This document shows, one piece after another, positions 6,677 through 13,623 of a stretch of 17,440 bases of DNA. The notes under the pieces are model-generated. The model did not search any database. It saw nothing but the letters and a program-made list of their open reading frames with translations, and was not told the DNA's origin. Every line of letters starts with the position of its first letter. Positions within the stretch are counted from its first letter, which is position 1. Location of the stretch: contig DATKXU010000092.1 of NCBI GenBank assembly GCA_035528905.1, positions 1 to 17,440 of the forward strand. Reading direction: 5' to 3'. The translations under genes were made by a program, and so were the position numbers. This stretch comes from DATKXU01 sp035528905. Its GTDB lineage: Bacteria; Armatimonadota; UBA5829; DTJY01.

Positions 6677-7900
6677 CTACTTGTTCTTACCCTTACCCTT
6701 CGCCTTATCTTTGCCGTGGTCGTCGCTCTTCCCCCTGCCCTTATCATTGTCGTCGTCCTTCGGGGGCGCGGCGACTCCGGAGCGCGTCCGATGCTCCTTC
6801 CGCTCCTTTGCCCACTCCCGCCAGCGGTTTTCGAGCGCCGCCGGCTTATCCTTGTGATGCGCGTTCCACCAGACGACGAATGCCTCGCGGTCGTCGGGAC
6901 TCAGCCCCACGTAGCGGTCAGCCCAGACTCCGGTGAGGTGCTTCCTCTGATTGCCCCTGCCGATGTACCATCCCAGATGAAGCCCGCGGTCGTGCCTGAA
7001 CTTATCGGCGAGAATGAGGTCTATCGTCCCCGCCCTGACCGGGTAAGTCCGCCAGAAGCGCTCGCGCTCCCGAATCCTCTCCTGGTCGGCGATGCTGGTA
7101 TCAATCAAGGCCGTGATCCCGACGCCGGACACGCGCTTGATCTTGAGCGGATTCGTCGAGTTCGACGGCACGAACACCTTGATCCTGAACTTGCCGCCGT
7201 CGAAGATTTCCTCATACTGGTAGACCGCCTTGACCGCCTTGACCGCCGCTCCCGAGACCTGGGCGCCGCCGATGTACGCCTTGTCGCCGATTGTGGCTAT
7301 CGGGACGACTTTGGTGCTGGCGCTCGATCCCTTCGTAATGCCGTTGATGGCGTCGTTCAGCGGTTCTGCGGCTGCGTTGATGGCGACGGCGACCACCCCG
7401 GCTTTCAGAATATCGCCGACGTGGACGGCGTGGCTGTACGTCTGGCCCTTCCAGCGGCCGTCGAGCGCGACGTCAATGATGGCGGAGACGCCGACCTTCT
7501 GCACGCGCTTCAGCGCGAAGGGATTCAGGCTGGCGCTCGGCACCAGGACTTTCAGGCGGAACTCGTTCTGGCTGAAGTTGTCCTCATAGAGCCAGACGGC
7601 CTGGACGGTCTTTACGGTGGATGCCGGGCCGGCGACCTGGGCCGCGCCCACGTATCCCTTCTCGCCCACGCTCAATATCGGCACTACCTTGGTGGACATG
7701 CCGACGGGGATCTTGTTTTGGAATGTGAACGTGTTGATGAACTTGTTCAGTCCGGGCGAGGCTTCCTTCACGACGAGGCCGATGGCTGCCGCGCGGAAGA
7801 TCTTGGTGTCGAAACCAGCGGCGAACGCCTGATCGGCCGGGAACAACGCGGCTGAAACCGCGCAAACCAGAAGAATAACGAGGCTGAGTCTTCCCTTCAT
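6677..7900 (-). CDS. secreted protein with two tandem copies of an unknown domain
   Basis: A 407-aa exported protein with a clear signal peptide (MKGRLSLVILLVCAVSAALF, cleavage near AFA-AG). Two homologous segments follow, about residues 30-150 and 165-275. Copy 1 has STKVVPILSVGEKGYVGAAQ, then F-R-L-K-V-L-V-P-S and KVGVSAIIDV. Copy 2 has STKVVPIATIGDKAYIGGAQ, then F-R-I-K-V-F-V-P-S and GVGITALIDT. A basic/aromatic region with WYIGRG, LSPDDREAFVVWW and WREWAKERKEHR follows, and the tail from about 375 is almost only K, D and G. I do not recognise the repeated domain. The ATG at 7900 has GGGGG nearby upstream. The duplication suggests a structural or binding role. Confidence 0.8.
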   Translation of the reverse strand: MKGRLSLVILLVCAVSAALFPADQAFAAGFDTKIFRAAAIGLVVKEASPGLNKFINTFTFQNKIPVGMSTKVVPILSVGEKGYVGAAQVAGPASTVKTVQAVWLYEDNFSQNEFRLKVLVPSASLNPFALKRVQKVGVSAIIDVALDGRWKGQTYSHAVHVGDILKAGVVAVAINAAAEPLNDAINGITKGSSASTKVVPIATIGDKAYIGGAQVSGAAVKAVKAVYQYEEIFDGGKFRIKVFVPSNSTNPLKIKRVSGVGITALIDTSIADQERIRERERFWRTYPVRAGTIDLILADKFRHDRGLHLGWYIGRGNQRKHLTGVWADRYVGLSPDDREAFVVWWNAHHKDKPAALENRWREWAKERKEHRTRSGVAAPPKDDDNDKGRGKSDDHGKDKAKGKGKNK

Positions 7901-7942
7901 GTGCCCATACCCCCTTCACTTACTTGATACGACTCCGAAGAC

Positions 7943-7971
7943 ATTATTCCTCGTACCGGGGAGATATTCAA
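7943..7971 (-). promoter_or_regulatory. promoter for the duplicated-domain secreted protein
   Basis: On the minus strand TTGAAT (7966-7971) and AATAAT (7943-7948) are 17 nt apart, giving a predicted start about 36 nt upstream of the ATG at 7900. The rest of the gap to 8145 shows only a small CCGGAA / TTTCCGG inverted repeat around 8010-8030 and no convincing gene. Confidence 0.5.
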
Positions 7972-8145
7972 TACCTGGTTCGGTGCCGAGGGGAATTGGT
8001 TCGCGGCCGGAACGCAGTCCTTTCCGGCAGGGGGATTGGTCTGCGAAGGCGGACCGGGGTTTCAACTGCACGTGTCCCGATGGGCTTTTCGATGGCCCTG
8101 CGAATGAATTCGGGCGGCGGAACCGTGATCGGGGACGCGTTCAAG

Positions 8146-8748
8146 TCAGACCTCGACCCAACAGTCGGCGAGCATCTCCTCGTCTATGAGAATCTCGATG
8201 TCACATGCGTCAAGTAGCCTATAACACGGCCAGTTCTTTACGCGTCCTAACTCCACGTGTTTGCCGAGCTTCTTGACGAGTTCCACTGCGGGAGCGAAAT
8301 CGCCATCGCCGCTAATGAGAATGCCAACGTCGTATGTGTTGTCTACCGCGAGCTCCACCATGTCCACGGCCAGTTGCACGTCAACGCCCTTCTCGACGTG
8401 AGTGTATTCGGGCAGCGGCTGCCCGAAAAGCCGCTCGACATCCTTCCGCCTGTTGCTGTCGAGGGTGCTCCAGTCGAGCGCTCGCCGTTCTAGGCGGCCG
8501 AGCTTGAGAGTGAGATAAGGTGTCCGTTTTAGTCCGTTGAAGAACTCCTGCTGCTTCCTATAGCCCTGGCTGTCGGTCATTTGGTCATACGCGGCATTGT
8601 AGTAGTGTATACGAAGCAGCCGCCGGCCGGGTCGGGAATTGACAAGCTTCTCGGCAAGCATGTCAAACCTGATCTGCGCTCTACCAAAAGCTCGTTTCAA
8701 CGCGTGGTAGAAGTTGCTTCCGTCAATGAATATAGCGACTCGGTCCAT
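8146..8748 (-). CDS. NYN-domain (LabA/DUF88-like) putative ribonuclease
   Basis: A 200-aa single-domain NYN protein of the PIN-like nuclease fold, a group thought to cut RNA using a metal-binding acidic cluster. Conserved points are D9 in VAIFIDGSNFYHAL, D123 and D129 in GVDVQLAVDMVELA, and D148/D150 in LISGDGDFAPAVELV. KLGKHVEL and a C-terminal LLDACDIEI follow. All acidic positions expected for an active site are present, so it should be catalytic. The ATG at 8748 has GGAGG eight bases upstream. The gene has its own strong promoter and an unusually structured leader (separate entry). GC is visibly lower than in the flanking housekeeping genes. The RNA target is unknown. Confidence 0.9.
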   Translation of the reverse strand: MDRVAIFIDGSNFYHALKRAFGRAQIRFDMLAEKLVNSRPGRRLLRIHYYNAAYDQMTDSQGYRKQQEFFNGLKRTPYLTLKLGRLERRALDWSTLDSNRRKDVERLFGQPLPEYTHVEKGVDVQLAVDMVELAVDNTYDVGILISGDGDFAPAVELVKKLGKHVELGRVKNWPCYRLLDACDIEILIDEEMLADCWVEV

Positions 8749-8913
8749 GTAGAAGCCCTCCTCGGCTATCGGCAGATAAATAGAGCTGGGGGTTGGACCA
8801 AAGGTCCAACCCCCAGGAGTTCATTGACCCGTGGTTGACAACGCAACCACGGGGAGGTAATTCAAATCCGAATCTACAAGTTGACCCACTTGTGTTCGGG
8901 AAACGCCGAACAC
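8749..8913 (-). ncRNA. candidate structured leader or small RNA upstream of the NYN gene
   Basis: The predicted start of transcription (about 8911) falls on the first of a series of hairpins, read on the minus strand. P1 is GTGTTCGG/CCGAACAC (8913-8906 with 8899-8892, loop CGTTTC). P2 is CAAGT/ACTTG (8892-8877, loop GGGTCA). P3 is CCCGTGGTTG/CAACCACGGG (8853-8844 with 8837-8828, loop CGTTGT). P4 is 14 bp, CTGGGGGTTGGACC/GGTCCAACCCCCAG (8816-8786, loop TTT), followed by CTCTATTTATCT, which is moderately U-rich. All listed stems are perfect. GGTTG occurs in both the P3 and P4 left arms and CAACC in both right arms, so alternative pairing is possible. It matches no riboswitch or RNA class I recognise. 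Either a cis-regulatory leader or a terminated small RNA would fit. Confidence 0.6.
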
Positions 8914-8917
8914 CACC

Positions 8918-8945
8918 ATCATACCATATCGGCGGCAAATGTCAA
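8918..8945 (-). promoter_or_regulatory. strong sigma70 promoter for the NYN leader/gene
   Basis: On the minus strand a perfect -35 TTGACA (8940-8945) and a -10 TATGAT (8918-8923) are separated by 16 nt. It is the best promoter in the window and places the 5' end of the RNA at the base of the first leader hairpin. Confidence 0.7.
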
Positions 8946-9042
8946 TCACCTGAGGGCAAGAACAGGTATTTTTTCTAGTCTTCATGGCTCGTTATGTTAG
9001 ACTCCCCGAAACTGGATTCCGGCGGTCTTGAGTGGGATGTGA

Positions 9043-9915
9043 CTACGGCGCTGACCAAAGTACCTTGCCATCATTGTTAATCAAACCTATAAGCGGTTCA
9101 CCCTCATCTTTGGCCGTTATTAGTACCCGTGATTTCTCATTTTTCCCCCGCAAGGAAACATATTCATTATCTATCTCATTCGTACAAATAGAAACTCGTT
9201 CCGTTCCATCCCGGAACAAACAGAAACGAGTTCCATCTTTGCCCTGCAAAATCATTTGAGGTTTAAGCTTCAGAGGATTGTTAATATCGAAGAAGCTAAG
9301 GCTGGCACCCAGGTCAGATGATACACGCAAGTTACCGCCAAAGGATTTATCCGACAATGAAACCGATGACCCATCTTTGGCCGCAAGTATCGCAATTGCA
9401 GGTTTCCCTCCTTCGTATTTTGCTGAGATTGCTGAAGTACCATCTTTTCTGACGTTGAGCTCTAAGCCAGGATTACCTTTGGAATCCAGCAGGTTTAACA
9501 TTGGTTGCCCGTCTGGATCCTGAAAAACCTCAATACTAGGGATCCCGCTATTGGCAACCATTATGCCTGATCCCAATTCCTTATCATTGCTTACGATGGT
9601 TATCCCATCCAGCTCAATGTCGTCATTGCTACCATAATCTCCCCTGCCGATATGGATAGCTGCTGCGCCATCGGAGGAAACGGTCATCGCAATCAGCGCT
9701 GCCCCTTTATTCTTTGGTGCTATCAAAACCCCTACTGACCCATCCTTGGTAACTTCAAGTTTTGCTCGCACAGTTCCATTTGCATCTACGATGCAAAGTT
9801 TCTCTGTATTTATGCTTTTGAAGAACCGAGTTTGTGGAGTCATGCCCATGACTACAAGGGATAGAATCAATAACAGATTCATTAGAAACCCGATTTGCCA
9901 TAATCGCTGCTTCAT
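9043..9915 (-). CDS. AT-rich membrane-anchored or secreted beta-repeat protein, function unknown
   Basis: A 290-aa protein with an N-terminal hydrophobic segment (residues about 6-25, IGFLMNLLLILSLVVMG) that is a signal peptide or membrane anchor. The rest is built of irregular repeats of the form 'vvD.nG..ra.l.v..DGs.gv.i': KLCIVDANGTVRAKLEV, PMLNLLDSKGNPGLEL, TSAISAKYEGGKPAIAIL and PLIGLINNDGKVLW. This suggests a repetitive beta-structure. I recognise the style from uncharacterised bacterial proteins but no named domain. The ATG at 9915 is chosen because AGGAGG lies eight bases upstream; the longer frame from 9972 has no such signal. GC is clearly below that of the neighbours, which hints at recent acquisition. 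Confidence 0.75.
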   Translation of the reverse strand: MKQRLWQIGFLMNLLLILSLVVMGMTPQTRFFKSINTEKLCIVDANGTVRAKLEVTKDGSVGVLIAPKNKGAALIAMTVSSDGAAAIHIGRGDYGSNDDIELDGITIVSNDKELGSGIMVANSGIPSIEVFQDPDGQPMLNLLDSKGNPGLELNVRKDGTSAISAKYEGGKPAIAILAAKDGSSVSLSDKSFGGNLRVSSDLGASLSFFDINNPLKLKPQMILQGKDGTRFCLFRDGTERVSICTNEIDNEYVSLRGKNEKSRVLITAKDEGEPLIGLINNDGKVLWSAP

Positions 9916-10035
9916 GTGAAATTCCTCCTGACGATAGAATTGCCCTTTCCCAAAGCCGTTGCGGCCTCCCAAGCCGAATTCCGCCTGTCGCCTGTTACTA
10001 TCCCCGATGCCTCGATAGCCAGGCCCTTGATAGCT

Positions 10036-10064
10036 AGTTTACAGCAGAAAAGAAAAGAGGTCAA
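10036..10064 (-). promoter_or_regulatory. promoter for the AT-rich membrane-anchored protein
   Basis: On the minus strand TTGACC (10059-10064) and TAAACT (10036-10041) are exactly 17 nt apart, across a pyrimidine-rich spacer. The predicted leader is about 114 nt. It contains two similar words, CGGCTTGGGAGG and CGGCTTTGGGAAAGG, before the Shine-Dalgarno AGGAGG; their meaning is unknown. Confidence 0.55.
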
Positions 10065-10096
10065 GTCTGTTGTGAGTGTGCCCTGAAGATCATGGC

Positions 10097-10696
10097 CTAC
10101 GTTTTTAGCATCCGTTCGAGCAGTTTCTTTGCGGCGCGGAGGGCTTTGCCGCGGTGGCTGATGCGGTTTTTCTCATCCGGGGAAAGCTCGGCCATCGTCC
10201 TGCCGAGCTCGGGCAGGTAGAAGATCGGGTCGTAGCCGAATCCGCCCTCACCCTTCGGCTCGCGGGCTATCCGGCCTTCGCACGTGCCTTCCACGACGGC
10301 CGTCTCGCCCTCCGGGGTCGCAACGGCCACCGCCGCGCGGAATCTGGCGGTTCGGTCCTTATCCGGGGCGCCCTTCAGCAGCTCGAGGACGCGCATGTAC
10401 TTGTCGCGGTCGGCGGCTCCCGGCCCAGCGAAGCGGTTCGAGAAGATTCCCGGTCGGCCGCCGAGTGCGTCAACCTCCAGGCCGGAGTCGTCCGCGAGGG
10501 CGATACGGCCGGTCGCAAGGGCGGCGGCCTTCGCCTTCGACTCGGCGTTCTCGGCGAAAGTAGCGCCGGTTTCGGGAGTCTCGGGAACGTCGGGGAAATC
10601 GAGGAGTGAAAGCACCGTTACCGGCACGTCGGCGAGCAGTGCCCGCAGCTCCTCCACCTTCTTCGCGTTTCTGGTTGCAAGGACAAGATCGTGCAT
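10097..10696 (-). CDS. rdgB: XTP/dITP pyrophosphatase (RdgB/HAM1 family)
   Basis: This enzyme hydrolyses non-canonical purine triphosphates (dITP, XTP, ITP) to monophosphates, cleaning the nucleotide pool. The 199-aa protein has the family N-terminus LVLATRNAKKVEELRALL, the TFAENAESKAKAAA helix, the ALADDSGLEVDALGGRPGIF catalytic segment, EGGFGYDPIFYLPE, and the C-terminal SHRGKAL. Length is normal. The ATG at 10696 is fixed by the conserved N-terminus although no Shine-Dalgarno is obvious. It lies downstream of the ProA-like gene on the same strand but 218 bp away across repetitive sequence, so co-transcription is uncertain. Confidence 0.95.
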   Translation of the reverse strand: MHDLVLATRNAKKVEELRALLADVPVTVLSLLDFPDVPETPETGATFAENAESKAKAAALATGRIALADDSGLEVDALGGRPGIFSNRFAGPGAADRDKYMRVLELLKGAPDKDRTARFRAAVAVATPEGETAVVEGTCEGRIAREPKGEGGFGYDPIFYLPELGRTMAELSPDEKNRISHRGKALRAAKKLLERMLKT

Positions 10697-10719
10697 AACA
10701 AATCAAGGGTTCCATCCGC

Positions 10720-10887
10720 CTTCGCCAAGGAGACTTCGCTGAAGCTTCGTCTCCCAAGGGCTTCCGACTTCGCTGAAGCTACGACGGACAGGTCGGCGGA
10801 CAAGGGGTCCAGGGATCCAGGGGCCTCCTACTCGTACTCGTACTCGTGGATCGTGATGCGTGACGCGTGACGCGTGATGCATGATGC
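10720..10887. repeat. repeat-rich intergenic stretch with direct, inverted and tandem repeats
   Basis: Four types of repeat are packed between rdgB and the ProA-like gene. A 15-bp direct repeat GACTTCGCTGAAGCT occurs at 10732-10746 and 10766-10780. An inverted repeat GGAGAC / GTCTCC flanks its first copy. ACTCGT is repeated three times (10830-10847). A 7-bp unit runs five times: GTGATGC, GTGACGC, GTGACGC, GTGATGC, ATGATGC (10853-10887). The form suggests accumulated dispersed elements plus slippage repeats. No gene is visible. Confidence 0.75.
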
Positions 10888-10914
10888 TGGCTGCCAGCCG
10901 GCTCCATCCACCAG

Positions 10915-12420
10915 CTACCTATGCACATCCGGGTCGGTCTGCCGGACGCGGAGCTTGATGGTGAAGACTCCATCGCCGGTCAGGATGCCGCCGCGTGCCA
11001 GGAGTCGCCCGTTCTGCCAGTTGGATATCCCCAGCTCCGGCCGACAGAGCGCGTACTGGCCGTCCACCCATCGAGTGAACCCATTCCCGATGAACGGCGC
11101 GTTGATCGCCCTCAGGAAACGCTCGTGGGCGGCCGCGTCCTCGCTTGTCAGCGATGCCGCCAGGAGCGGGCTTTGCGAGTTGAACAGGCGAATGCCCTCT
11201 TCGAGGTCCGCGATCGCCACCGCCGTAACTTCGGGCGTCTGCTCCCATTCCCATTCGTGGCCGAGCTGGTCGGCGGGCAAGACGGTTGCGAGCAGCTCGT
11301 GTTGGGCGCCCGAGGCCCGGTAGACCTCGGTCTCCGTCGTGAAAAGCTCGTTCGGGATGATGTCCTCGCTGCCCTGCGCTGCGTGCAGGCGGTATCCGTA
11401 ACCCAGCTTCTCCCCGCGCCGCTTCAGGGCTTCGAGCATTCGCGGGACTAGATCGGCCCGGGAGCGCGGGATGCAGATGACATTCACTGTGTTGCAGAGC
11501 TTCCGGTCGCACGAATTGTAGATGGCGAGCTCGAACTTGCCGGGATCGGCGGTGTCGTCCGCGATGATCCAGGCGCCGCCGGTTCCGTGGAGGCTGACCG
11601 CATTCCCGGCCTCCCATGCTATTCCTCCCAGGAGGGCAACCACTCGCCCGGAGCCGCGAGCGACCACGAGCGCCAGCCTGGTATCTGCGAACAGCGCCCA
11701 TCCCGCGGAATGCTCCAGGCTTTCGAGCAGGACGATTGCGCCCTCAGGGAGACGAGCGGCTGCCAGCGACGGCCTCAGGGCGTGCTCCATCATCGCCTGC
11801 GCCGTGCCGAGTGCATCGCTCCCGATTCGGAAGACCGCCGTGTTCCCGCTTCGGAGGACGCCGGTCGCGTCCGCGAGGACGTTCGGCCTCCCCTCGAATA
11901 CAAATGCGACAACTCCGCAAGGGCTGACGACTTCATCCACGGACCAGCCCTCGTGCTCGATGGTGTTGGTCACCTTGTCCCGGCGCGAAGGGAGGTCGCG
12001 CCACTGGTGTAGGCCGGCGATCATGTTCTTGCGCATCTTCTCGTCGGCTGCAAGGCGGGTGGTCGAGCGGCCTTTCTGCTTCGCGCGCTGCACGTCGAGC
12101 TCGTTGGCTTCGGCGATCTTCGCCCACATGCCGGGGTCGGCAAGGCGGTCGGCGAACTCCGTGTAGAACTGCGTGAACTGCTCGTCCGACGCGCTCTGCT
12201 GCTCCTCGAACGCCTGGAGGGCCTTGTCCACGGCCTGGGTCACCAGCTCGTGAACGGCGCGCGGGATGTGCAGGACGTCGCCGGTCTTGCGCACGACGAT
12301 CAGCCGGTCGCCGGGCTGGAACTTCTCGGCCAGCTCGGCCGGAACGTGGATGACGCGGTCGCCTCCGATCAGGATCGGCATCCCCGGCTGTAGGCTTGCG
12401 AGTTTAGTCTCCTCAGTCAC
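10915..12420 (-). CDS. ProA-like aldehyde dehydrogenase with AbrB-like N-terminal extension
   Basis: A 501-aa member of the aldehyde dehydrogenase superfamily closest in pattern to glutamate-5-semialdehyde dehydrogenase (ProA), which makes glutamate semialdehyde in proline synthesis. Matches are PCGVVAFVFEGRPNV (about 168-182), RSGNTAVFR, the catalytic-cysteine region DRKLCNTVNVICI (C309), WEQTPEVTAV, GFTRWVDG and the ending ELGISN...LLARGGILTGDG. ProA is usually about 420 aa; the extra N-terminus contains VIHVPAELAEKFQPGDRLIVV (about 23-43), resembling an AbrB/MazE swapped-hairpin module, followed by a helical stretch. GTG at 12420 is chosen over ATG at 12438 because GGAGG lies six bases before it. 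No proB is nearby, and several ProA positions differ, so the substrate may not be gamma-glutamyl phosphate. Confidence 0.8.
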   Translation of the reverse strand: MTEETKLASLQPGMPILIGGDRVIHVPAELAEKFQPGDRLIVVRKTGDVLHIPRAVHELVTQAVDKALQAFEEQQSASDEQFTQFYTEFADRLADPGMWAKIAEANELDVQRAKQKGRSTTRLAADEKMRKNMIAGLHQWRDLPSRRDKVTNTIEHEGWSVDEVVSPCGVVAFVFEGRPNVLADATGVLRSGNTAVFRIGSDALGTAQAMMEHALRPSLAAARLPEGAIVLLESLEHSAGWALFADTRLALVVARGSGRVVALLGGIAWEAGNAVSLHGTGGAWIIADDTADPGKFELAIYNSCDRKLCNTVNVICIPRSRADLVPRMLEALKRRGEKLGYGYRLHAAQGSEDIIPNELFTTETEVYRASGAQHELLATVLPADQLGHEWEWEQTPEVTAVAIADLEEGIRLFNSQSPLLAASLTSEDAAAHERFLRAINAPFIGNGFTRWVDGQYALCRPELGISNWQNGRLLARGGILTGDGVFTIKLRVRQTDPDVHR

Positions 12421-12569
12421 GTGACACCTCCGCTCCATAGAGAGAATCGGGGAGTGGGAGAAATGGAGAATAGGCGAGCTATGGCCCGGATATCTCCGAT
12501 TCCCCCATCTGCCGCTTTGGCAACCTGCGAAGCCTGTTAGATGCTCCGCTGGGCAGTCGGAATGACACT

Positions 12570-12598
12570 AGTATCGCCCATATCCGGCGCGCAGTCAA
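12570..12598 (-). promoter_or_regulatory. promoter for the ProA-like gene
   Basis: On the minus strand TTGACT (12593-12598) and GATACT (12570-12575) are 17 nt apart, giving a leader of about 143 nt before the GTG at 12420. The divergent gap 12439-12686 otherwise shows only a weak plus-strand pair (TTGCGC near 12627, TAAGAT near 12650) that could serve the DUF3800 gene. Confidence 0.45.
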
Positions 12599-12686
12599 GA
12601 GGAATTTAGCCAAGGCGAAGTATCCGTTGCGCGTTATGGATGCCGCATGATAAGATAGCTTCCGATATTGGTGAGCAGGCGATAAT

Positions 12687-13361
12687 ATGTCAACTTTTAT
12701 CTACAGTGACGAGAGCGGCGTCGATAGGAAGAGCCGCTACTTTGTCATCGGTATGCTCATTCTGGAGGATAGGCGCGAGCTTCTGGATTTTGTCTCCGAT
12801 CTACGAATGCGGCACGGTTTCGTAAAAGAATTCCATTGGCACGAGATGTCGAACACACGTTTCCGCTGCTATGCAGAGATATTGCAGGAAGTGTGGAGCC
12901 CGACTGTTAGGTACTGCTGCATCTGCGTAGATAAGCGCAAGGTGGATGTGGACAGTTACTTTGGGGGCAAGAGGTACCTGATGTACAACTACTTCACAAG
13001 GCTCCTGTTTACTAAGCGATTGCAGAGCGGGCTACAGGCCGTGTGCTTCATAGATTTCAAAAACCGAGAGCGGCGGGACAATGGCTTGAACTACCTCATG
13101 ACCTACGTGAACAAGGATCTCCCACAATGCCTTAAGCATCTCCAGCCGTTGCACTCGCACCAAGACGATTGCATGCAGGTATGCGATATCATCACCGGCG
13201 CTATTCGCTATAGGATGGAACACGCGCTGGGGAATACGAAACGCGGACAATTGGCAACCATTCTCGAAAGCAAAATGGCCGATTTAGTCTTGAGAGGAAA
13301 TCTGGATATCTGGATTTGGCGCCCCAGACCTAGGCAAAAAGGGAAAGGGCCACTCTCCTAA
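12687..13361 (+). CDS. DUF3800 domain protein
   Basis: A 224-aa DUF3800 family protein, a family with a predicted RNase H-like fold often found in mobile and defence regions; activity is not established. It shows the family's N-terminal IYSDESG (D8, E9) followed by a hydrophobic strand RYFVIGMLIL. Also present are a central acidic strand end VCFIDF (D123) and the C-terminal SHQDDCMQVCDIITGAI motif (D160, D161, D167), equivalent to the 'LQlaDllaGa' signature. The acidic set is complete, so the protein is probably functional. Length is typical. The Shine-Dalgarno is weak (GAGCAGG upstream of ATG). GC is lower than in the housekeeping genes. It stands alone between a core metabolic gene and the phage block. 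Confidence 0.85.
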   Translation: MSTFIYSDESGVDRKSRYFVIGMLILEDRRELLDFVSDLRMRHGFVKEFHWHEMSNTRFRCYAEILQEVWSPTVRYCCICVDKRKVDVDSYFGGKRYLMYNYFTRLLFTKRLQSGLQAVCFIDFKNRERRDNGLNYLMTYVNKDLPQCLKHLQPLHSHQDDCMQVCDIITGAIRYRMEHALGNTKRGQLATILESKMADLVLRGNLDIWIWRPRPRQKGKGPLS

Positions 13362-13478
13362 GACCACTAGGGCCTACACCATACGCTCCGGAGCCCGGTT
13401 ATTCGGAAAGTAGCCCTTGCCCTATGGTAAGCCTGGAATCTTCCTACTTTTAATTATAGCCGAAGCTGTGGTTTTCTG

Positions 13479-13517
13479 CAACAATTCTTGGAAAAAAATC
13501 CAAAATTGTTTGTTGTA
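13479..13517. repeat. AT-rich imperfect hairpin between DUF3800 and the phage block
   Basis: ACAATTCTTGGA and TCCAAAATTGT pair with one bulged C around a run of A residues, and CAACA/TGTTG words extend it. It lies in a 262-bp non-coding gap (13362-13623) where a DUF3800 transcript (from the left) and the phage late operon (from the right) would meet. No U-tract follows the stem on either strand. A terminator or a recombination/attachment site are both possible; nothing decides. Confidence 0.4.
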
Positions 13518-13623
13518 GACCAACCTCCGTTACATTCCCGCATACTTATTATCGGAAACGCAGACACAGAGTTGCATCGGTAATAGTCTGGATACGGCGG
13601 GGACACAGTACTCCACGACTCCA

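Noticed and set aside
6716..7855. Long plus-strand open frame (379 codons) opposite the duplicated-domain secreted protein
   Set aside because: The minus-strand frame has a signal peptide, a promoter, a Shine-Dalgarno and an internal duplication. The plus-strand product is Arg/Asp/Pro-rich shadow sequence without a domain.
7901..8189. Small plus-strand frames in the gap after the secreted-protein gene
   Set aside because: No ribosome-binding sites, no recognisable composition, and they run into the end of the NYN gene on the opposite strand.
8786..8913. Hammerhead ribozyme, tmRNA, 6S RNA or a common riboswitch as an explanation of the hairpins
   Set aside because: I looked for a CUGAUGA/GAAA hammerhead core, for 6S-like single long stems with a central bubble, and for familiar riboswitch cores, and found none. 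The element was kept as an unclassified structure.
10830..10887. Possible CRISPR-like array
   Set aside because: The units are 6-7 bp with no unique spacers, so they are simple tandem repeats.
11522..12166. Plus-strand open frame (214 codons) opposite the ProA-like gene
   Set aside because: Ser/Arg/Ala-rich shadow typical of high-GC antisense. The minus-strand dehydrogenase is clearly conserved.
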